A DNA stretch of 27,777 bases from CAYUBI01 sp964443005 (GTDB lineage Bacteria; Margulisbacteria; Riflemargulisbacteria; GWF2-35-9; CAYUBI01). Under the pieces are notes generated by a model that was not told the origin of the DNA, did no database searches, and was given only the letters and a program-made list of their open reading frames with translations. The position numbers and the translations under genes were made by a program. Below are positions 16,523 to 24,225 of the stretch, in pieces (positions within the stretch are counted from its first letter, which is position 1; each line of letters begins with the position of its first letter). The stretch covers positions 1 to 27,777 of the forward strand of contig CAYUBI010000017.1 in assembly GCA_964443005.1 (NCBI GenBank). Reading direction: 5' to 3'.

Positions 16523-19285
16523 TTGAATATTAATTATAAACTGATCGCTAGTGAACAAACAAAACCAGGAGTAGTTTTCAATGATCGATCTGTAGAAAGC
16601 CATATGGCCAACAAAGGGAAAAAACAGCTGGCTGATGCCAATCGAGGAATCAATCAGACATACTACGAGTGCGGCAAAAATCATAGTAACCGAACAGCCA
16701 TTTTATTTTTATGTTCAGGAGAAGGCACTCGTGCTGTTATTGCTTCAGACAAACGAAAAGCAATCACAGAAGCAACTGTTCATCATCGCACGCCTCTTGA
16801 ATTACTATTTGAATCAACGCCACCCGATATTGGAAAAATTATCGTTTCTATTCAAAAAAATGACACCTTGATTACAAATTATTTAGGCAAAAACAACTAT
16901 TTTGACAGGCAACAAACACCGAATAATATGTCTGTCATAACAATTGATCAACCTGAAGTAAAAACAAATCGTGAAACAAACTATCCGGGTGGAGCTGGGC
17001 TGATCATTGAAGAACTGTTAAAAGATACGTGGAGCCGTTTATTACAAGATTCCTGTATTGACCAACTTATTATTATGGATGGAGAAAAGCTGGGGTATAA
17101 CACAGATGAACTGTATCAATTCATCGGATTTCATGTTCATCACAAGAATCAGCTCTCAGTAGCTACTTATGCACCATTACCAGATCCTGATAAAAAATTC
17201 GCACACATTGATACAATCAACAATCAAGCTTATGCAGGGAAAAAAACACCTGAAAGTCTAGAAAAACGCTCAGAAAATCATCATTTAAGCGGCGGCGTAT
17301 ATTTACTCGATTTATCCCAGCGCAAGAATCTAAAACAATTAGACGCTACTTCCGAAAAAAAAGGAAAAGGTGACGAAACATTTACCTATAAAGAAACTCC
17401 GCCTATTAGCCTTATTGAAGCAGCTAATGGTCAAATTGGCTATTACCAGCATACGCGAGGAGAACTAGGCCGAGGCATTAAAGATCGCAAAGCTTTTACA
17501 GCAAATATTCGCGAAGATTCAAAAAAAGCAAGTCTGTTCCTTCAAGACAAAGGATGGATCATTTTACCAGATATGGGAATTGAACTTGCAAACGTACAAT
17601 TAAATGCCGTTCAACCCGATAATCGAGTAAATCTAAATAGCACCTTATTTCTAGCTGGAGATTTAGTCATTGGTGAAAACAACGAATATTATGAAGGAAA
17701 TATTATTACTGCTGCAAAAAAAGAAATAACCATTGGTAGAGATAATGTTTTCAAAAAAATTAATTTAGCTGGTTCAATTAAATTAGGTGACAAAAATGAA
17801 ATTGCAGGGTCTACTTTTCTAGCGGACGTACCTGCCAAATATTTAGATTTCATTCCTCTTTCCAAAACAACGGTCTTGAAAAACCTAACGGATTTGGAAA
17901 AAAAATTATGTAATTCTCAATATAAAACAACAGAAAAGACAATACAGATTGGGAATAACTGTGAATTGAATGACTGCACTCTCATTGGGTCCTTTATTAT
18001 CGGAGATGATGTTGTTTTGGATTCTTCACTTTTAGTCAACTACTCCGAAAAACCAATGATTATCCCTTCGAAATCAGTGATAAAAGGAACCAATATTGAA
18101 AACAAACAGATATGGGATATTAATAACACAACAGATAAACCAATAAAAATAAAAAATTCGGTTATCGCTGACACAGCTAACTCAAACAATTCCATTAAAG
18201 CAGGTTCAGAATGCGCAGGAGAGGACACGGAAATTGAAAATTTCTCGCTAACTTTTTGTAATTTCGCCCACTATTATCTTCCGGAAAAGTTAATACCTCC
18301 TGATGAACGACAACCCAAAAAACTACAAATTATTGTTGAAACTCTTCTCAATAAGAAAATTAAATTATGGAAAAATTCAGAAAATAATCGCCCTGGATTA
18401 TTTATTATTCGAGAAAACGAAAAAGACTATAAGCAACTAGTAGATCATTTATATAGTCACGCCGCAGACTTACTTGATTGCGTAGCTTTAAATGGAGAAG
18501 AAACTGAAGAATTAAGACATTATTTACATTCATTCATTAACATTAGAATTAATGAACCTAACTTAGGAGTTTTAGTTATTGATCTTTTAACAATGCAAGA
18601 AGCAAAAAATGTTTTAAATGAATTAGTTCTCCGATTCTATCAGAAAAAAATGACTACAATAGCAAATCCCTACCAACACGCAGCAAAAATAATTGCAGAA
18701 CAAGAAGTTAAAAGAAAAAAAATCCCTGCTGTGGAAATAACAAAAAAAATTAAAAGGGTGCCGCTGGAAGAAAAAGAGGAGCTCGTAAAGGCAAACGCAA
18801 CACCACAATCTCCAACAAATTCTCCTAAAGTAACGTCCCCTACTATAACAAAACCGCCACCAAATCAGCCACAAAAAATAGTCGGAATGCTTGGACTTAG
18901 CTTGACTGACATCATTCAAAAAATAACATTTCCAGGAAATTACGTCACTGATTTAGACCTGTCTGATGAGGGTCTTGGCGATACAGAGATACAAGCTTTG
19001 GCAGAAGCGTTAAAACACCGAAACTGTCGCCTCATAGATTTAATTTTATCGAAAAACAAAATAACTAATTTTGGCGTTAAATTTTTAGCGGAAGCAATAA
19101 AACATCCAAACTGCCGCCTCACGGACCTAAGCCTAAACAACAACGAAGACATAGGAGATGCTGGCCTGCAGGCCTTGGTAAAAGCCAAAAGACATAGAAC
19201 TGGATTTTTATGGCACAAAAAAGTAACACTAGAAAGGTTAGGGTTAGATAACCATCTTCAATGGAGCATAATAAAATATTATTAA
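16523..19285 (+). CDS. Nucleotidyltransferase-like + beta-helix protein with C-terminal leucine-rich repeats (920 aa)
   Basis: Translation starts at TTG with AAGGAG six bases upstream; the paralog has the same arrangement. Residues ~55-330 resemble a GlmU/GlgC-type sugar nucleotidyltransferase: LFLCSGEGTRA (~61-71) for the nucleotide loop, K78, PGGAGLIIEE (155-164), LIIMDGEKL (182-190) and LSGGVYLLDL. The loop and the metal-binding position (DGE instead of GD) are atypical, so activity is uncertain. Residues ~355-560 are hexapeptide turns of a left-handed beta-helix (IGRDNVF, IGNNCELNDCTLIG). Residues ~590-710 match the start of a DUF89 domain, which then breaks off into a Lys/Pro-rich linker (~725-790). 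Ribonuclease-inhibitor-type LRRs end the protein (LDLSDEGLGDTEIQALAEAL and two more). It has no signal peptide. Function is unknown. Confidence 0.7.
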   Translation: MNINYKLIASEQTKPGVVFNDRSVESHMANKGKKQLADANRGINQTYYECGKNHSNRTAILFLCSGEGTRAVIASDKRKAITEATVHHRTPLELLFESTPPDIGKIIVSIQKNDTLITNYLGKNNYFDRQQTPNNMSVITIDQPEVKTNRETNYPGGAGLIIEELLKDTWSRLLQDSCIDQLIIMDGEKLGYNTDELYQFIGFHVHHKNQLSVATYAPLPDPDKKFAHIDTINNQAYAGKKTPESLEKRSENHHLSGGVYLLDLSQRKNLKQLDATSEKKGKGDETFTYKETPPISLIEAANGQIGYYQHTRGELGRGIKDRKAFTANIREDSKKASLFLQDKGWIILPDMGIELANVQLNAVQPDNRVNLNSTLFLAGDLVIGENNEYYEGNIITAAKKEITIGRDNVFKKINLAGSIKLGDKNEIAGSTFLADVPAKYLDFIPLSKTTVLKNLTDLEKKLCNSQYKTTEKTIQIGNNCELNDCTLIGSFIIGDDVVLDSSLLVNYSEKPMIIPSKSVIKGTNIENKQIWDINNTTDKPIKIKNSVIADTANSNNSIKAGSECAGEDTEIENFSLTFCNFAHYYLPEKLIPPDERQPKKLQIIVETLLNKKIKLWKNSENNRPGLFIIRENEKDYKQLVDHLYSHAADLLDCVALNGEETEELRHYLHSFINIRINEPNLGVLVIDLLTMQEAKNVLNELVLRFYQKKMTTIANPYQHAAKIIAEQEVKRKKIPAVEITKKIKRVPLEEKEELVKANATPQSPTNSPKVTSPTITKPPPNQPQKIVGMLGLSLTDIIQKITFPGNYVTDLDLSDEGLGDTEIQALAEALKHRNCRLIDLILSKNKITNFGVKFLAEAIKHPNCRLTDLSLNNNEDIGDAGLQALVKAKRHRTGFLWHKKVTLERLGLDNHLQWSIIKYY
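16560..18069 (+). repeat. 1,510-bp direct repeat, copy 1 (identical to 19481-20990)
   Basis: Line-by-line comparison shows no difference from 19481-20990 (offset 2,921). It covers the nucleotidyltransferase and most of the beta-helix. Outside the block identity drops sharply: 6 differences in the 30 bases before it, and about 31 in 18061-18600. Homology stops near 18683/21604. Confidence 0.93.
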
Positions 19286-19372
19286 TCAGCCGAATTCTTC
19301 CTTTTTCATTCGTCTAATCCCGATCTTATCAATCCTGGGGGGACCATGTTTCAACTTATCACAACTCATCAC

Positions 19373-19410
19373 AAAATTAATTGAAATTAATTGAAATTAA
19401 TTACGATATA
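19373..19410 (+). promoter_or_regulatory. Promoter-like 10-bp tandem repeat, copy 2
   Basis: TTGAAA (19381-19386) and GATATA (19405-19410) lie 18 bases apart inside the same TGAAATTAAT repeat that precedes the first paralog. The second paralog may thus have its own promoter. The 158-base gap from 19286 shows no clear terminator for the first gene. Confidence 0.45.
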
Positions 19411-19443
19411 TTAATAATAACCCTAACGAATAAGGAGCATCAA

Positions 19444-22400
19444 TTGAATATAAATTATAAACTAATTGCTATTGAAAAAGCAAAACCAGGAGTAGTTTTC
19501 AATGATCGATCTGTAGAAAGCCATATGGCCAACAAAGGGAAAAAACAGCTGGCTGATGCCAATCGAGGAATCAATCAGACATACTACGAGTGCGGCAAAA
19601 ATCATAGTAACCGAACAGCCATTTTATTTTTATGTTCAGGAGAAGGCACTCGTGCTGTTATTGCTTCAGACAAACGAAAAGCAATCACAGAAGCAACTGT
19701 TCATCATCGCACGCCTCTTGAATTACTATTTGAATCAACGCCACCCGATATTGGAAAAATTATCGTTTCTATTCAAAAAAATGACACCTTGATTACAAAT
19801 TATTTAGGCAAAAACAACTATTTTGACAGGCAACAAACACCGAATAATATGTCTGTCATAACAATTGATCAACCTGAAGTAAAAACAAATCGTGAAACAA
19901 ACTATCCGGGTGGAGCTGGGCTGATCATTGAAGAACTGTTAAAAGATACGTGGAGCCGTTTATTACAAGATTCCTGTATTGACCAACTTATTATTATGGA
20001 TGGAGAAAAGCTGGGGTATAACACAGATGAACTGTATCAATTCATCGGATTTCATGTTCATCACAAGAATCAGCTCTCAGTAGCTACTTATGCACCATTA
20101 CCAGATCCTGATAAAAAATTCGCACACATTGATACAATCAACAATCAAGCTTATGCAGGGAAAAAAACACCTGAAAGTCTAGAAAAACGCTCAGAAAATC
20201 ATCATTTAAGCGGCGGCGTATATTTACTCGATTTATCCCAGCGCAAGAATCTAAAACAATTAGACGCTACTTCCGAAAAAAAAGGAAAAGGTGACGAAAC
20301 ATTTACCTATAAAGAAACTCCGCCTATTAGCCTTATTGAAGCAGCTAATGGTCAAATTGGCTATTACCAGCATACGCGAGGAGAACTAGGCCGAGGCATT
20401 AAAGATCGCAAAGCTTTTACAGCAAATATTCGCGAAGATTCAAAAAAAGCAAGTCTGTTCCTTCAAGACAAAGGATGGATCATTTTACCAGATATGGGAA
20501 TTGAACTTGCAAACGTACAATTAAATGCCGTTCAACCCGATAATCGAGTAAATCTAAATAGCACCTTATTTCTAGCTGGAGATTTAGTCATTGGTGAAAA
20601 CAACGAATATTATGAAGGAAATATTATTACTGCTGCAAAAAAAGAAATAACCATTGGTAGAGATAATGTTTTCAAAAAAATTAATTTAGCTGGTTCAATT
20701 AAATTAGGTGACAAAAATGAAATTGCAGGGTCTACTTTTCTAGCGGACGTACCTGCCAAATATTTAGATTTCATTCCTCTTTCCAAAACAACGGTCTTGA
20801 AAAACCTAACGGATTTGGAAAAAAAATTATGTAATTCTCAATATAAAACAACAGAAAAGACAATACAGATTGGGAATAACTGTGAATTGAATGACTGCAC
20901 TCTCATTGGGTCCTTTATTATCGGAGATGATGTTGTTTTGGATTCTTCACTTTTAGTCAACTACTCCGAAAAACCAATGATTATCCCTTCAAAATCAGTC
21001 ATAAAAGGAACCTATATTGAAAACAAACAGATATGGGATATTGATGACACAACGGATAAACCAATAAAAATAAAAAATTCAGTTATCGCTGGCAAAGCTA
21101 ACTCGAACAATTTCATTAAAGCTGGTTCAGAATTCGCAGGCGAGGACACGGAAATTGAAAATTTCTCGCTAGCTTTTTGTAATTTCGCTCACTATTATCT
21201 TCCTGAAAAGTTAATACCTCCTGATGAACGACAACCCAAAAAATTACAAATTATTGTTGAAACCCTTCTCAATAAGAAAATTAAATTATGGAAAAATTCA
21301 GAAAATAACCGCCCTGGATTATTTGTTATTCGAGAAAACGAAAAAGACTATAATCAACTGGTAGATCACTTATATAGTCACGCCGCACACTTACTTGATT
21401 GCGTAGATTTAAATGGAGAAGAAACGGAAGAATTAAGACATTATTTACATTCATTCATTAACATTAGAATTAATGAACCTGACTTAGGCGTTTTTGTTAT
21501 TGATCTTTTAACGATGCAAGAAGCAAAAAAAATTCTAAATGAACTAATGGTAAGATTCTATCAGAAAAAAATGAATACAACAGCAGATCCCTACCACCAC
21601 GAAGTTGGAAACATTAATTATTTATTTAGCCAATTAATAGATACAGCAAAACTTAGTCCAAACAGCAGTATTCGAGAGCTTAAAGATTGGCTTTTATTAG
21701 CGATTATGTGTAACGTATGCGATGTTGCTACTGAAAAAGCTCGCTTCATTACAAAATACATACACGATTTTGATAGCCCAAAATATAACGAAATTTATGG
21801 CGAAATCTTATATAATCTATTTGTAAAAGGATATATCCATAAAGACCTTATGCCCTCAGAAATTTATAAAACATTAGAAAAAGGAAACTACATCAATAAG
21901 ATTGATGAAACCTATTTTCAATTTATTACTGATGTTCAGTCCGAGAAATCAAAAGAGCTAACAACATTTTTACAAAGCCAAGATTATGTCAGAGACATTT
22001 ATCTTTTTTGCCAACATACCGTAGAAACCTATCAACAAGACACCCAAACAAATCTCAAATTACTCGATAATTTACTATTGGATTTGCAAGATAAACCAAA
22101 ACTATTTTTTATGTTATCAAATCTTGGTGGTGGTTTAATTGAAATTGAATTTATAAACCAAGTTTATAAAAGTTTAAAACAGGAAGGGAAACCGATACCC
22201 GAATTTCATATTGTTGTTAGCGCAAGCACTGTAGAAAACGACCTTGATAATATGCGTTTAAACGATATTTTAAATAAATACTTTAACACAGACTTATTAA
22301 ATCATATCACAATTCGAAAAGATCACCATTCATCCATTTTGGGAAAAGACCTATCTCAGTTTGATGAGAGCTTAATCAATGATTTAAAAACAGGACCTGT

Positions 22401-22623
22401 GATTTCTTTTGGAATGGGCAATTTTATTTGTATGCAAAAAGCAGAATTTGAAGCGTGGCATCTGTTTCTTAGCAAAGGATTTATTGGGCCTAGAATCAGA
22501 GCTTGTATTGAAGAATATGGAAACGAGGAAACCAACAAACCTATTATTACAAAATGGGCAGCAGGTCGGGATATAAGGCCAATATACCAAGACAAATACT
22601 GTCAGAAAAATAAAAATGAATAA
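19444..22623 (+). CDS. Nucleotidyltransferase-like + beta-helix protein fused to a degenerate DUF89 domain (1,059 aa)
   Basis: The start is TTG at 19444 with AAGGAG upstream, as in the tandem paralog; the frame is open further up to 19381 but has no ribosome site there. Residues ~1-515 are practically identical to the first copy (nucleotidyltransferase-like and beta-helix parts). Residues ~590-1059 form a complete DUF89/ARMT1-like domain homologous to the next gene. DUF89 proteins are metal-dependent phosphatases acting on phosphorylated metabolites. Here the Asp-Asn motif is changed: S892-N893-L-G-G-G stands where the neighbour has D-N-A-G-E, and the Lys of K-G-x-G-N is F989. The ND of the V-E-N-D motif (932-933) is kept. 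The phosphatase is therefore probably inactive or altered. The last 8 bases overlap the next gene. Confidence 0.7.
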   Translation: MNINYKLIAIEKAKPGVVFNDRSVESHMANKGKKQLADANRGINQTYYECGKNHSNRTAILFLCSGEGTRAVIASDKRKAITEATVHHRTPLELLFESTPPDIGKIIVSIQKNDTLITNYLGKNNYFDRQQTPNNMSVITIDQPEVKTNRETNYPGGAGLIIEELLKDTWSRLLQDSCIDQLIIMDGEKLGYNTDELYQFIGFHVHHKNQLSVATYAPLPDPDKKFAHIDTINNQAYAGKKTPESLEKRSENHHLSGGVYLLDLSQRKNLKQLDATSEKKGKGDETFTYKETPPISLIEAANGQIGYYQHTRGELGRGIKDRKAFTANIREDSKKASLFLQDKGWIILPDMGIELANVQLNAVQPDNRVNLNSTLFLAGDLVIGENNEYYEGNIITAAKKEITIGRDNVFKKINLAGSIKLGDKNEIAGSTFLADVPAKYLDFIPLSKTTVLKNLTDLEKKLCNSQYKTTEKTIQIGNNCELNDCTLIGSFIIGDDVVLDSSLLVNYSEKPMIIPSKSVIKGTYIENKQIWDIDDTTDKPIKIKNSVIAGKANSNNFIKAGSEFAGEDTEIENFSLAFCNFAHYYLPEKLIPPDERQPKKLQIIVETLLNKKIKLWKNSENNRPGLFVIRENEKDYNQLVDHLYSHAAHLLDCVDLNGEETEELRHYLHSFINIRINEPDLGVFVIDLLTMQEAKKILNELMVRFYQKKMNTTADPYHHEVGNINYLFSQLIDTAKLSPNSSIRELKDWLLLAIMCNVCDVATEKARFITKYIHDFDSPKYNEIYGEILYNLFVKGYIHKDLMPSEIYKTLEKGNYINKIDETYFQFITDVQSEKSKELTTFLQSQDYVRDIYLFCQHTVETYQQDTQTNLKLLDNLLLDLQDKPKLFFMLSNLGGGLIEIEFINQVYKSLKQEGKPIPEFHIVVSASTVENDLDNMRLNDILNKYFNTDLLNHITIRKDHHSSILGKDLSQFDESLINDLKTGPVISFGMGNFICMQKAEFEAWHLFLSKGFIGPRIRACIEEYGNEETNKPIITKWAAGRDIRPIYQDKYCQKNKNE
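19481..20990 (+). repeat. 1,510-bp direct repeat, copy 2 (identical to 16560-18069)
   Basis: This is the partner of the block at 16560-18069, with no base difference noticed across its length. The sharp edges inside a longer, ~94% identical duplication point to gene conversion. An assembly artefact is less likely because flanks and downstream halves differ. Confidence 0.93.
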
Positions 22624-24067
22624 AAAAATTCTAGCTTTAGAAAAACAAGAAATACTTAGCATAGAGCATAAGACTTTAATAAACTTTCTTAATAAGTATC
22701 GATTACCCCATGAATTAGAAAGGAATAGCGCGACACAAGCTCTCAAAGAAAATGAACTATCGCTACTTCAAACGCTAATATCCCCGGTGTTTACGTATAC
22801 TGCTACTGATTATCCTGGCATGTTTCAGCTAAAAGACTTAAAAACTAAACCACTCGAATATGCCAGTGCAATCAAAGATGTTAATAGTTATCAACAAAAA
22901 TTAATAAAAAGTTACACTATTCCAGTAGCCAATGAAACAGAATTATCAACTTATCGAAACGCATTCCTAAATCTGTCAATTCTGGATAAGTCCAATAAAC
23001 TAATTGATTTACTAACAATTCAGGAAATAAAAAAAGTCTTGAATTTGATGCTATTACGATATATTAGCAATAATTCTGCACAACTCATCAATCCTTACCA
23101 AAGCATTATTAACACCTCCAACTCAATATATTTGGATCTGATGGCTAGCACAAAAAACACGAATCAGCCTATTTCAATCAAAGACCATTTACTGTTAAGT
23201 TTAATTTCGAATTTTTTTGATTTTTCAACATCCAGCCTTAAGCAAGCGTTAACACATTTCACAAACTCAGAACGCGTTGAGAATTTGTTATTTCATGGAA
23301 AAATTTATGGAAAAATTTTTGATAATTCATTAATCGAGCGTTTAGTTAATCTTGATTTAATTCACAAAAATGAAAATTATTTCACATTTACAAACGACTC
23401 CATTACAGCTTACAAACCCATTATCGATGAATTAAAAATATCTGATCTGCCAACTGCTGCCTTGTTTCAAGAATTATTTCACTTAAGTCGAGTATGTTTA
23501 TCTACAATTTATAAAGATGAGAAACTAATGCAAGCAGCAGATACACTCATTCAACAAGCACGAGTTGCCAAACATATCACACTGATTACAGACAATGCAG
23601 GAGAAGTGATTTGCGACCTTGAGTTTTTAAGACAACTCATTGCACATCGAAAGGACAATAAACCGGAAATCAGCATTATTGCGCGACAGTATCCTGTAGA
23701 AAACGACATAGATACTCAGGAAATGCATTCATTACTATTAAACCATTACGCTGATTTATTACCTTATGTAACAATTGAAGAAAATCATTGCTCAACAATG
23801 CTTGGCCATGATCCCAGAGAATTTAGTCCTATATTACTTGAAAAAATAAACAATAGTTTGATTATAGCAAAGGGGCTTGGGAATATTTTAACAATGCAAA
23901 TGATAAATAAAACTCACGAAACATTCTATGTTCTGGTTAGCAAAGGATTTATGGGGCAACGCATTGCAGAACTGCTAGGGCATACTCAACTAATTAATGT
24001 ACCCATAATTGAATTTTTTGAAGTTGGAAAAGATCTGCGACCAGAATTCAAAACGAAATATTTATAA
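22616..24067 (+). CDS. Stand-alone DUF89/ARMT1-like metal-dependent phosphatase (483 aa)
   Basis: The C-terminal half has the full DUF89 motif set: ITDNAGE (D326, N327), P-V-E-N-D (N363-D364) and AKGLGN (K419-N423), so metal and phosphate binding look intact. Family members hydrolyse sugar phosphates or damaged phospho-metabolites (damage-control phosphatases); the human relative ARMT1 has also been reported as a carboxyl methyltransferase. The N-terminal half is helical and aligns with residues ~620 onwards of the 1,059-aa neighbour (YPGMFQLKD with RPGLFVIRE; DLLTIQEIKKVLN with DLLTMQEAKKILN). It overlaps that gene by 8 bases (ATGAATAA) with no Shine-Dalgarno, so translation is probably coupled. 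The substrate is unknown; the neighbours suggest a sugar phosphate or sugar-nucleotide context. Confidence 0.8.
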   Translation: MNKKILALEKQEILSIEHKTLINFLNKYRLPHELERNSATQALKENELSLLQTLISPVFTYTATDYPGMFQLKDLKTKPLEYASAIKDVNSYQQKLIKSYTIPVANETELSTYRNAFLNLSILDKSNKLIDLLTIQEIKKVLNLMLLRYISNNSAQLINPYQSIINTSNSIYLDLMASTKNTNQPISIKDHLLLSLISNFFDFSTSSLKQALTHFTNSERVENLLFHGKIYGKIFDNSLIERLVNLDLIHKNENYFTFTNDSITAYKPIIDELKISDLPTAALFQELFHLSRVCLSTIYKDEKLMQAADTLIQQARVAKHITLITDNAGEVICDLEFLRQLIAHRKDNKPEISIIARQYPVENDIDTQEMHSLLLNHYADLLPYVTIEENHCSTMLGHDPREFSPILLEKINNSLIIAKGLGNILTMQMINKTHETFYVLVSKGFMGQRIAELLGHTQLINVPIIEFFEVGKDLRPEFKTKYL

Positions 24068-24083
24068 AAAATTATGCCCCTAA

Positions 24084-24113
24084 TTGACGACATCACAGTA
24101 ACTACGTTAAACT
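24084..24113 (+). promoter_or_regulatory. Promoter of the btu operon
   Basis: TTGACG (24084-24089) and TAAACT (24108-24113) are 18 bases apart. Transcription would start near 24120, exactly where the riboswitch begins. Confidence 0.5.
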
Positions 24114-24120
24114 ACACTTG

Positions 24121-24222
24121 TTCTTAATATTTAAGTTGGGAAAGCGAGGTGAAACTCCTCCACTGGCCCGCAGCCGTAAAGTCGGAATGCCGCTTAAATA
24201 ATCTTTAGCTCGAGGAGTTGGC
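24121..24222 (+). promoter_or_regulatory. Cobalamin (B12) riboswitch, translation-controlling
   Basis: The conserved core is present: GGGAA (24138-24142), GGTGAAACTCC, then CCACTGGCCCGC and AGCCGTAAAGTCGG (to ~24185). An 8-bp perfect closing stem joins 24128-24135 (TATTTAAG) with 24193-24200 (CTTAAATA). The conserved loop AACTCCTC (24153-24160) is complementary to GAGGAGTT (24212-24219), which is the ribosome binding site of btuB. This fits the known L5-L13 kissing loop: bound cobalamin would hide the ribosome site and shut off translation. The compact size suggests a short class II-type aptamer. Confidence 0.9.
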
Positions 24223-24225
24223 ATT

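Noticed and set aside
16635..16871. Open frame of 78 codons, repeated identically at 19556-19792
   Set aside because: It is an out-of-frame shadow of the nucleotidyltransferase genes; it repeats only because the DNA is duplicated.
18660..19285. Frameshift or pseudogene as the cause of the differing tail of the 920-aa protein
   Set aside because: The reading frame continues through a linker into well-formed LRR units, so it is a true domain replacement.
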